Assembly: GCF_918797505.1 (NCBI RefSeq)
Contig: NC_092797.1
Location: forward strand, 15,823,372 to 15,887,371
Length of the DNA stretch: 64,000 nt
DNA from: Bemisia tabaci
Taxonomy: Eukaryota > Arthropoda > Insecta > Hemiptera > Aleyrodidae
Reading direction: 5' to 3'
The position numbers and the translations under genes were made by a program. The notes beneath the pieces were generated by a model that saw only the letters and a program-made list of their open reading frames with translations, was not told where the DNA came from and did not search any database. This document shows, piece by piece, positions 48,470 through 58,173 of the stretch; positions within the stretch are counted from its first letter, which is position 1, and every line of letters begins with the position of its first letter.

Positions 48470-48679
48470 CACTGAGAAAAATAATATTCTTTTTTAGCAT
48501 CTAGGATGTCAAAAATGTGTCTGGTGATCCCAAGATGCGCCTTTACTGCCCTGGCAGTTAATTTTACATCCTATGAATGCAAATTCAACTGCGTGGGCAA
48601 TCAAGGTAGCATCTTGGGATCACTAGACATATATTTTTGACATCCTAGGCGCTAAAACAGCATATAATTTTTTCCAGTG
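48470..48679. mobile_element. CACTG MITE family G, copy 1 (TA duplication)
   Basis: 210 bases from CACTGAGAAAAATAATATTC to TTTTTTCCAGTG, with paired AGGATGTCAAAAATGTGTCT / GACATATATTTTTGACATCC and GATCCCAAGATG / CATCTTGGGATC. TA on both sides, as for Tc1/mariner-type MITEs. The second copy is at 55004-55202. Confidence 0.88.
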
Positions 48680-49461
48680 TAATACTCGTACTGAAATTTA
48701 AACTTTGTTCGGTGGTCGATTTTCTAAACAAAATTTTACAATATTGAACTGCAGTTACGTTTTTTCATCTGAAAAGCGACGAACCGAGAAATCCAAAGCC
48801 AGGAGCCGCGTCTAATCCAAAATGCAACACCGATACGGGAGTGGTAAAATAGTTACGAAGCTCGTATACATCGCGACCGGGGATAAATCACGCGATCCCG
48901 AAAGAAAAACTGAGAGTTAAACGCGGAGATATAAATAACGACCGCCCCGGACTAATGTTATTCGGAAACCTTTCCTCCGAAAGTATTTTCAATTTGCCGG
49001 CCCCCGGGCTGACGAGGGCGGGGGAGGAGATAAGCGGAATTGAAAAAAATGAATTGGCACAACTTGAGGAGCGAGCTGAGTAATTCGTAAAGCTCCTTCC
49101 CCGGGAGCGGCATTCAGATAACTTCTCAAAAAAAAAAAAATGTCGAGTGCCAAAGTAGTTGGAACCGTCTATTTGAAACGTAAGATTAGGGCAGATATGA
49201 CGCTCTATTAATCCTCCCGCGACTGAGAGTGAGCAACGGAGAAAGATAGACGATCCTCCCCCCCCCCCGCTCCCTTGTTTCCTTACGTGCCCCCGCTATC
49301 CGCTGTGCATGACCCCCTGACCTGGGAAAATATTTTGCTGGCTCCAAACGTACCGAAAGGGGAGGGGGGTTTATCATCTGTCTCTGTTTCTTTCCCTCTA
49401 ATCATGGTCGAATCCCAGTTACATGCGGGTCAATTGACCGCAACCGAACATGATTTAGGTA
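48680..49461. other. No gene recognised
   Basis: Includes an A-run at about 49128-49140 and a C-run at 49258-49268. GC-richer than the surroundings; no coding homology. Confidence 0.5.
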
Positions 49462-49716
49462 CTGTGATTATTGAAATCGGTAGACATAGCTATAGACCAA
49501 ATTAGGATATGGAGGGATACTATTGGTAGAGGCGGGTGGATGGACAAAGGAAGTAGATAGTAGACTAACGGCAACCCATGGGAGACCCTTCAGTTAGTCC
49601 ATCGTGTTCTTCCTTGGTCTGTAAAAACTACTCATTTCAAGTAATAAGATCGCTCCATACTATCCCTATTCTTCTTTGTCTTTCGCTTTGTCTATCAATT
49701 TCAACAATCAGCCCGC
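49462..49716. mobile_element. GCGGGCCGATTATTGAAA MITE family E, copy 3
   Basis: Starts TACTGTGATTATTGAAATCG and ends CAACAATCAGCCCGC. The interior matches the 43.0 kb copy. It heads a composite: family E, the 394-base duplicated segment, then a truncated family E. Confidence 0.8.
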
Positions 49717-50110
49717 AGCAGAGCTAATAGCACTTGAACTCAGCATATCGAGAATCCACTCTCCGTTGGTCGCGGTCGGACCAATATAAAACGCCTTCAA
49801 ATGCGTGTGATACTGTGCAACACACCAAAGTTGAAATAGTTGTATTCTTAGGTTGGAACCTAACTCGAGTAAAATTCTCTTCCAAATGAGGCATGGCAGC
49901 CAGTTAACTGTTGTATTTCAAGTCATCTCGCATGTTGTACGCCCATTATTGCCCGGGACAAAAATGTAAGCATTAATTCATTTAAAAAAGAAAGAATTAT
50001 CATAATTGTTAATGTGGCCAACGAAAGAGGTCCACCTGAAGGAAAACTTGTTCTAGAAACTTGTGCGCATTTTGAGCGCACCCGTTTTATGTGGGGAGAC
50101 GGGGTATTTT
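49717..50110. repeat. 394-base segment duplicated from 43264-43657
   Basis: Near-identical to 43264-43657. Here it is bounded on the right by a truncated family E copy rather than unique sequence. Confidence 0.88.
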
Positions 50111-50281
50111 GGACAAAGGAAGTAGATAGAATAACGGCAACCCATGGGAGACCTTTCAGTTAGTCCATCGTGTTCTTCCTTGGTCTGTAAAAACCACTCA
50201 TTTCAAGTAATAGGATCGCTCCATACTCCCTATGTCTTCTTTGTCTTTCGCCTTGTCTATCGATTTCAACAATCAGCCCGC
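50111..50281. mobile_element. Family E MITE, truncated copy
   Basis: Begins mid-element at GGACAAAGGAAGTAGATAGA and ends AACAATCAGCCCGC. It is nearly identical to the second half of the copy at 49462-49716, which points to a local duplication. Confidence 0.78.
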
Positions 50282-50950
50282 AGATCTTTTACATCGTTCG
50301 ACCCATAATATCTTGCGATCTCATGGTAATATGTTCATCGTTACATGTTTGATCGTTTAATTTGGGGAAAGGTATGGTCACTTGGACGTATTTATGTCAA
50401 AAGGAACTATGTTACACGCAATTCCTATGCACAAAGTTCCTTTTAGCATAAATATGTTCATTCATAAAGTCGTTTCCCGGATAAAGGGACGTAACTCCAT
50501 CACCAGATTGCAAAGGTGACTAAATCAATTCAATTTTTTACAAAAATAAACCTGCGCAATTTTCATTGAAATGTCTAATTTTTCTACGAGATTAGAATAA
50601 AAATTAGTGCAATTTTCAGCTAGGCTAGAGATTCCTTAGACTCGCTCGGTAAAAAAAGAATTTGCGTAAGGGAATTTGGCAAAATTGAAATGTAGGTACG
50701 TTCTTTCGTGAGGGAAATGACGATATCCTTCCAAATTTCAAAGTTTAAAAAAACTTCACATTCACCTATGTGCAGCTTCTGAAGGGTCTTAATGTCCCTT
50801 TATTTGACTAAAGGCTCGTCACTTAAAAGATATATTTTAATTTTTACTTCACCATCAAATTTTCATAATTTTTTCATTTTGCTTTTTGTATTTCATAAAT
50901 TTATAATTATGTTTTTGAACATTGTATCATTTGACCGTGATAAACATGTG
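50282..50950. other. Dispersed repeats only
   Basis: Bases about 50370-50470 carry paired GGACGTATTTATGTCAAAAG and CTTTTAGCATAAATATGTTC. Bases about 50480-50745 are a copy of the repeat at 6535-6775. No gene. Confidence 0.55.
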
Positions 50951-50954
50951 TAAC

Positions 50955-52134
50955 TGTCGCAGGCAATTAGTCAAATCAGGCATTTAGTCAAATGCCTAGG
51001 CAAATAGTCAAATTTTACCGAAAACCCACTTTGGCTATTCGCCTAGGCAGTTGATAAAGTGCCTAGGCATTTGACTAAATGCCGTATGGCCTTTAGGCAA
51101 ATAGTGAAACTCGTTAAAAATCAGGCAAATAGTCAAATTGCTTGGCTCACAGGAACACTTCATAACACCTTGGCCGCCAAACATAGAGCCGGCTGCAACC
51201 GCCTCACGGATCGATATGAATTTTTCTCGCGGAATTTGTGAAAAGTCGAAATCAACACAGTCGATTCGTCGAAGGTCAGGTCTGGCGCACCAATTTTTTT
51301 ATGATTCCACCAATAGTTCCGACTTGGTAAACTCCGTTACGAATATCTGTTACGAAACCTTGTACATTCTGATGATCAAGCGGCCCTCTATCGACTTTTG
51401 GGACGGCTAAAATAACCTTGTCTTCTATTTGTAAATCATCAAACAGTTTTTTACTTGATTCTGCCATGCCAGCTGCTGCATCTTTTTGCCTTTCATGAGT
51501 TTCAGAACGTGTCTGACGAATTACTATTTCATTCTGGCATAAGTTACAAAGGAAGGTAAGGGATGTTTGCCCGTCTTCGAGGGTAGTTTGCCCACATTGT
51601 GCATGGCAGACATTAGGACATGTCGAACACTGTTCAGTTTTACCACCTGTCTGACAGTTACAGCAAGGGACATCATTTATGTCATCTTCCAATCTAGCAG
51701 CTTTTTCTACAGGTGCATCCGATGGTTCCGGCTCATTTGAATCCCTAGAGCGTTTTCTTTCTTCATTCCCTTTGTTCTGCAAGTTTTCAAAATCTTCTTC
51801 AGTCGTTAATTTAGCAAGAATGGAGGATGGTATATTGGTGCTTCCAAGACCCATTTTCGGTTCCGAAACCAAACAGAGCCGTGTACGGTGATCGGTTCAA
51901 AATGCGATGGAAGCACCTCTAGCCCCGGTCCGTTCATTTGACTATGTGCCTGATCACCTCTCGGCATTTTGTCAAATGCTCAGGCATTTAATAAAATGCC
52001 TAGGCATTTAATCAAGCACCTAGGCATTTAGTCAAATGCCTAGGCAAATAGTAAACTTCGTTAGTTTCTTACATTTCTTGACTATTTGCCTAGGCATTTG
52101 ACTAAATGCCTGATTTGACTAATTGCCTGCGACA
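50955..52134. mobile_element. Ginger-like DNA element, 57-base perfect TIRs
   Basis: A 1180-base element. Bases 50955-51011 and 52078-52134 are perfect inverted repeats starting TGTCGCAGGCAATTAGTCAA. A TAAC target duplication lies at 50951-50954 and 52135-52138. Subterminal regions on both sides hold many degenerate repeats of CAAATGCCTAGGCA. The interior encodes, on the minus strand, a PHD-like and integrase C-terminal fragment. TGT ends, a 4-base duplication and an integrase-type protein fit the Ginger group; the catalytic core is missing, so this is a deleted, non-autonomous copy. Confidence 0.87.
51276..51872 (-). pseudogene. C-terminal fragment of a Ginger/KRBA2-like integrase protein
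   Basis: An open frame of about 198 codons; the first ATG is at codon 7, so it is probably a last exon. An N-terminal GLGSTNIPSSILAKLTTEED block precedes an acidic/basic linker. A Cys/His-rich PHD-like finger follows (Cys 71, 73, 82, 85, 89, His 90, Cys 93, 109, 112). The tail IEDKVILAVPKVDRGPLDHQ ... FVTDIRNGVYQVGTIGG resembles the C-terminus of KRBA2/SCAND3-like transposon integrases, as I recall them. The integrase core with its DDE residues is absent. It lies entirely within the TIR element, so it is transposon cargo rather than a host gene. Confidence 0.7.
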
Positions 52135-52138
52135 TAAC

Positions 52139-53577
52139 TACAACAAAATTTAAACTTTATTAGCCTTTACCCGTTTCGTTGGACAGAGTCCACAATTAAG
52201 TGAATATCGAAATCAGGGCCTTTTCTAAGGAAATTAGGCATCATGGCCCCCAAGCAGCGTCCAGCCCGAACGCGTTGTAAGAAACCTTACAAGCGGTTTC
52301 AGCGAGGGAAACCAGAGACGTTAGACTCATGCTTCATTTAAAAAGACAGCCGGCTGTCCAGATTCCTCTTACGCTTGTGCTTGCGTGCAGGGAGCGATGT
52401 TGTCAAATTAGCAAATTTACTCTTTAATTTTGCATTAAACTCATGTATTAATGAAAAATCATGTTCGGGAAATTTGACAACGTAGATGGCGGAAAAATTT
52501 GCATAGGGGAGCCGCTTTGTCAATAATCCCGTAGGATTTCCCTGCAACGAGAGCCGATTATCGGTAGGATAGCTCTGATTGGCTTTGAAGGTTGATTGAC
52601 TCTTTAAATGTAACTGCTAATCGTGTTTTCATCGTTTCATTCTTTTAAATTTCAGTTTGACGACATACAATAAAATAAGTATCCTTCATGTTGTTGGCGG
52701 TGATCTTGCGCAAGCGTAAATTTTTGACCCATACATGTGCGTTACATCATCAAAAGTTAAAGAAATCAATACTCCCCCCCCCCCCCATGTAAATTATCTC
52801 CATGCATTTCACACCAGATTCTGTGGTATATAAAATTTTACAATTTTTTTATAGGATTGCGTCTCGCTGGATTCTAAATATTTTTTTTATATTTCTAGGC
52901 ATATTATTGTAGCACATCGGAGGGAAACTGGTTAAATCGTGTTTTTAAAACTTTCGGAAATTGTACACCAATTATAATACTGCTCAATACCTAATTGGTA
53001 CTGCTTGGTTGTTAGAGACGGAGGGGAGATGGGATTAAAGACGCAGGATTAGCCTTCGTGAGCTATACTTAAAGTAGAAAAAAAAGAAAAGAAAAAAAAA
53101 GACTGTAGCGAAAATGAGTAAGCGACTTAGCCGAGTTCTACAGTGTAAAATACGCAAGCGTCGCAAGCTGCTGTTTTCAATTTTTTCCAATTCTACACGA
53201 GGGCGCTGTAATGACGCTGTGATGTGTGAAAAATGTCAAACCTAGCCTAGAAAGTACAAAACTGATGAAGTTCTCTCTTTGCCCTATAAAATCGTTAGTT
53301 TGCAGACAAGCGGTACTGACTCTTGGACTTCGATATGCAAAATTATGGAGGCATGAGGGTTTTCCTGATGACAAGTCACATAACAACGCTTGGATGCAAC
53401 TATTCGCACTCTACGGGTGTATGAGTTGCGTCCTAAAAAATTGAAGGCGCTCTAATTTTTTCGAAGTTATATACTGCTCCCTCACTGCACTTGCCTCTCG
53501 ATCTACTTGCTCCGAGGAGGACCGGCGACCGGCCGCCAGGGCACTGAGACTTATGCCGATATATCGATCCCGCCCTC

Positions 53578-53608
<31 letters not shown>

Positions 53609-53800
53609 TCTCCCGTTGTGACGCCTTCTTGATGTCTAGGTCCCGCGCCTTCTCTAAAAGCTAATTCCGCTCAACATCTTTTCTTTAAATGTAGCACCTA
53701 GCACACCGGTTGATGTTGTATCTCTGTTCAAAAGATTCATTCTTAACCCGCGTTTAAATAAAGCTTGATATTGTTTTTTTGTAAAAATGACCAGTAATAC
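52139..53800. other. No gene recognised; homopolymer runs
   Basis: C-runs at about 52773-52786 and 53580-53599. The phrase GTCCACAATTAAGTGAAT occurs at about 52188 and again at about 54050 as direct repeats. No coding homology. Confidence 0.5.
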
Positions 53801-53818
53801 ATTAATGATTAAAGATTT

Positions 53819-54011
53819 AGAAAAAAATGATGCATTTCTTAATTCAACGCTTTCTTCAATTAATATAAAATTCAATGCTGATAAAAATCTTCAGTAACAC
53901 GATGAAAAAACTTTTAGTCGAAACTTCATCGTAACACTGATGCTTTTCATCAGAATTGAATTACATATTAATTGAAGAAAGCGTTGAATTAAGAAATGCA
54001 TAATTTTTTTC
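53819..54011. repeat. Palindromic repeat Y
   Basis: TGCATTTCTTAATTCAACGC and TTTCTTCAATTAATAT pair with ATTAATTGAAGAAAGCGTTG and AATTAAGAAATGCA. The loop region has paired AATGCTGATAAAAA / TTTTCATCAGAATT blocks. Confidence 0.75.
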
Positions 54012-55003
54012 TTGTTAGTGAACATTCTCGCGTTATACGTTTACACCTGTCCACAATTAAGTGAATTCTCTACGATTTGGCAATAGATGTACAGGAGCGG
54101 CCACACACACCAAAGCTTCATTTTTGGAGCCGAAAACCTCTTTTTCCTGCGAGAGATGGTGGACTCCGAATAAAAATTATCCCAAATGTTCTCTATCTTA
54201 GGTATCTACCCTTACTCTCTGCCGAAACGGATTATAAAGAGCGGTGCTTTGATGTTGGTTTTCTATTTGATCGATGAGGTAAGACCGTCAGTTAGAAATT
54301 CTTCGGGGTGTGAACGGGGCCTCGGGCATTGAGTTTATGTTCGAGGATAACTTTGAATTATGAAATCTTGAAGGTAAACATGTTGTGCTCTCAGGATTTT
54401 ACGACTTTTTACGGGTGATTTTTTCCAAACGTATAACTTTTTTTAAGATAGAACAAATGTATATATTCTCTAGACTTTGAACGACCGTTAAATGGACGAA
54501 ACAAGCGCACCTATTCAGCAACACGGGGAAGCTTACCGGATTTTGAATGCTCTCTCTCAAGTGAAAACTGGACGTACTTAGATGAAAAAAAACTGTATCC
54601 ATTTTGATACAAGCTCTGACATGCATGTGTTCTTATGAATTTTAGGACTCATATTAGAGTGGATATGGTTCCTTTTGAAATAAATACATCCAACTGTAGT
54701 GCGCGCTGAGAGTGATAAACGGGCCAGCAGACAGGGAAAAAATGAACCTTCATATCATATATCTTCTCATCAAAATATTATACGGTAAACAATGAACAAA
54801 TTTCCAATTTCTACTCTTGAATGAGAAATCAGCATTTTCTGCATTCGTATAGTTTCAAACCACCCGCTTTTTGAAAGACCAATTTCACTCCTTGTATCAT
54901 AGAGTCGACTAAAGTATTTCCAGTGTCTTTTACGATACTTTTAAAGATAGGAAGTGAAACACAAACCAGCCCAAATTTTCTGTTGATTTTCCTACAGTTT
55001 GTG
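54012..55003. other. No gene recognised
   Basis: AT-rich DNA. Near 54665 there is a GGTTCCTTTTGAAATAAATA phrase resembling 17868 and 50390, a dispersed motif. Nothing else. Confidence 0.5.
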
Positions 55004-55202
55004 CTCTGAAAAAAATAATATGCTGTTTTAGCGCCTAGGATGTCAAAAATGCGTCTGGTGATCCCAAGATGCTGCCTTCACTGCCCTGGCAGTTAACTTT
55101 ACATCCTAACTGCGTGGGAAATCAAGGTAGCGTCTCAGGATCACCAGACGTATTTTTGACATCCTAGGTGCTGAATCAGCATACCATTTTTTTTTCAAAG
55201 TG
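55004..55202. mobile_element. CACTG MITE family G, copy 2
   Basis: Matches the 48470-48679 copy: CTCTGAAAAAAATAATATGC at the left, GCGCCTAGGATGTCAAAAAT, GGTGATCCCAAGATG, and an inverse right arm ending TTTTTTTTTCAAAGTGG. Confidence 0.82.
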
Positions 55203-55340
55203 GTAAATTGAATGCAGAAAACAATGGAGAGACTGAGAAACCCTAGAGACAATCGAAGGCTTGGGTTATTTTGTGTTTCACTTCCCGTACTAACCAAACT
55301 TTTGTGTTGAGTTTTCTTTCTGCGTGGTCGCACCACAATA

Positions 55341-55593
55341 CTGCCGTGCTAAGGAAGAACGCCGTATGAACCTTCAGACGTTGCCAAGTTTCCTCCAATA
55401 AAAACAGAATTTACTGAGAAAATTCTGAAAATTATTTTTCAAAATTTTCAGAAAATTTTGTACGCAATTTAATCTAAAATATCTGAAAATCCTAAGGGAA
55501 AATATGCATAAATGTTGTCAAAAATAAATGCTTTATCAAGGCAAATTCGGCAACTCTCGAATGTTCATACGGCGTTCTTCCTTGGCACGGCAG
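55341..55593. mobile_element. CTGCCGTGC palindromic MITE, copy 7
   Basis: 253 bases from CTGCCGTGCTAAGGAAGAAC to GTTCTTCCTTGGCACGGCAG, with perfect AATA duplications (55337-55340, 55594-55597). Confidence 0.93.
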
Positions 55594-55911
55594 AATACCA
55601 ATGATGACCACAACGCAATGATGCGGTCAAAAAGATTCGGTACTTATACGCACAAGCGCACCCCGGGAAGCACTAATTCGAGCACGGTTGTTACCACGGC
55701 GAGCTCGGAACAAGGGCGGAATAATGCCCTAGATTTTTCATATCGGAAGCCCCAAAATTCAGCGGCGCGGTACGGAGCCAGACGAAGGCGCGGCGCGCCA
55801 GGCGGAAGTCGAGAGTTGATATTTATGCTGATGTGTACAACAGTTCGAGCGATTCGTCAAAGATTAAGAAAAAGTGGAGCGGGGAAGGAGCGGCTGATAT
55901 GAATACGAATG
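55594..55911. other. GC-rich spacer between two MITEs, no gene recognised
   Basis: Contains part of a 124-codon plus-strand frame (55528-55902) that starts inside the preceding MITE; no homology recognised. Confidence 0.45.
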
Positions 55912-56164
55912 CTCCCGCGCTGAGGAAGAACGCCGTATGAGCGTTCGAGAGTTGCCAAATTTCTTCCGATAAAATGTTTATTATCGAGGGAGGTCATGAA
56001 TATTTCCCCTTGAAATTTTCAGGAGCTTTAGATGAAAATACTAGGAAAACTCTCTGAAAAATTGGAAGAAAAATATTGACAAGTTTCCCAGGGAATTCGT
56101 GTTCTATCCGAGGAAATTTGGCAACGCCTGGAGGTTCATACGGCGTTTTTCCCGAGCGCGGGAG
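55912..56164. mobile_element. CTGCCGTGC palindromic MITE, copy 8
   Basis: 253 bases from CTCCCGCGCTGAGGAAGAAC to TTTCCCGAGCGCGGGAG. Flanking AATG on both sides (55908-55911, 56165-56168). Confidence 0.9.
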
Positions 56165-56168
56165 AATG

Positions 56169-56606
56169 GGATACACGCGAAGCGCGGATTTTCAATAACG
56201 CCGCCCGTAATTTGCATAGCAGTGGCGAAGTTTCCGCATCGTTTCGGCGGAGATTTCCGGGACGCTGGGAAACATTTGGAGCCGATCGGATGGCTCCGGG
56301 ATCCATCCCCCGAGTCGGCACCGATTATTAAGGGTTTCTCCGGGTGTTGCGCGGGGTCCCGCGCGGGCACGCCTCCCTTTGCATTCGAGTTGAGATACTG
56401 GGTCATCCTGCCCCCGAAGAGCTCACAAAGAAAAATCGTATGCTCTGGTTTCCGGAAATGAAGGTACTTTGGTCACGTTGGGGGGCTCGTCCGAGGGCGA
56501 GGACTGGGCGAGGTGAAGAGGAACATTACCCCAGTGGTGAATTTCCGAGTTGGCAACCCTGCTTCCCTCTACGTATGTAAATCCATTAGAAATATCGATT
56601 TTAGGT
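56169..56606. other. GC-rich sequence, no gene recognised
   Basis: Overlapping open frames on both strands (56099-56461 plus, 56104-56406 minus) arise from GC-rich composition and have no recognisable domains. Confidence 0.45.
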
Positions 56607-56771
56607 CAGTGGCGTGGCGTGAATTGCGATTTATCGATTGTTATGCCATTTAAACCTATGGTAAAGAATCGATTAATAAGGTGTTTGCTGCGAACACCCT
56701 GTTAATCGATTCTTTACCGTAGGTTTAAATGGCATAACAATCGATATATCGCAATTCACGCCACGCCACTG
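56607..56771. mobile_element. CAGTGGCGTGGCG hAT-type palindromic MITE, copy 5
   Basis: 165-base near-perfect palindrome with a perfect octamer duplication TTTTAGGT (56599-56606, 56772-56779). This is the best preserved copy in the window. Confidence 0.95.
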
Positions 56772-56779
56772 TTTTAGGT

Positions 56780-58097
56780 GCGGCAAGCTGCCTCACCGAG
56801 ATCGATTGTTTTACATGTATCTAAATGGAGGGAAACAGTGTTGCCAACGCTTGAGAATCGCCACTGCATTGCATCAAAGCACCGATCAGACATAAACTAC
56901 TGTAGAGTCTGCAGGCTGTGCACTAAAAGAGCGTTCATAAATTACGTGACGTTCTAGAGGGGAAAAGGTTGGAGGTATGAGCCTCCGTTACGTTGCGTTA
57001 CAAAAAGAGAAGGGGCTAGTGCCAGCGTTATGTAAAATTCTCTATTGGTAAAAAACAACCAAATGCAATATACAGGGTGTTCCAAAAGTCCCGTCCACCC
57101 CCTCTAATTTGTTACCTGATTGAAGTAAAGCTTTGAAACTTGGAAATTAACTATATTTTTACCCAAGAGTAACACAAGAACACAAATAATTTTACCAGTT
57201 CAGAACAATCGTGATCAACCAATGTCGATATTATTTTAGAGTACTAGGAGGCTCCGCCCCGGACCGCTTCGCGGTCTAACCTCTCGAAATACTTCGCGCC
57301 TCAGATGATACGCGTTACACGACACGTTGATCTTATGATTTCATATGATACACCCTAAGAACTCAAGGCATGAACAACTATCAAAGATCATGTCCCGCTC
57401 GTGAGGAAAACAAATGAATAACAATGAAGAATTGGCAACCTTTGGAATGTACCGGTAACTATCGGACTGTCTGAAAAAGTTGCCGTTTTCTCGTTTTCGG
57501 TGACAAAAAACTACCCTCAGACGCTGGAAATTTAAAAAAGCATCTTCCAAACTGTGCAAATTGTGGTCAAAGTCGTGGATTTCAGACTTTTTGATTTGAC
57601 CATGGTCATTTTCGTTCTATTTTATTCTTTAGAATAAAATTTGTCTCTAAAATTGTTTCTTTATCTATTTGTTCGTCCCCTGCGTACAACAAACCCATTG
57701 GAGAAGACGAGTCTTTTCGAATAAGGAAACCTTCCGGCATTTTGTAAGTTTTGCTCCCGAAAATAGGGTGAGACTGAGACAGGGAGATTGATCTGGTTCT
57801 GGTTGGATCAGAAACAGAGGCAGTTAAAAACCGCGACTTACGGTGAGCACTTTTCACGACTTTTGTTGTAGGTTGCTTGGGCCATCTCTGAGACACTCTC
57901 TTGGGGGACATTCCTGGAGAGTTTTATTCGGAGAATTATAGGAAGTGGCAATATACAGGGTGAGCCAAACGACAGTAGCATATTCTATGGGTCAAATACG
58001 ATTTTTTTCTTCCATGAAATTTATTCCAAGAGTGCTTTTTAAGGGGCTCACAGCCACCCCAAAAATCTGTTAAATAATTTTTTCCCCTGTGTTTTGG
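56780..58097. other. No gene recognised; dispersed fragments
   Basis: About 56930-57010 is a fragment of the GTCCATAAATTACG MITE. ATACAGGGTGTTCCAAAAGT (57060) and ATACAGGGTGAGCCAAACGA (57954) are similar direct repeats about 0.9 kb apart that may mark ends of an unknown element. The minus-strand frame 57606-57911 (101 codons, basic) has no known match. Confidence 0.5.
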
Positions 58098-58173
58098 CAA
58101 CGGTAGGTTTCAGGACATTTTGTCAACGATTTTTTGTCCGCGCACCTTTTTTGTCCAGTAGTTAACGCCCACA

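Noticed and set aside
55528..56580. Several GC-rich frames of 70-124 codons
   Set aside because: They begin or end inside MITE copies and show no domains.
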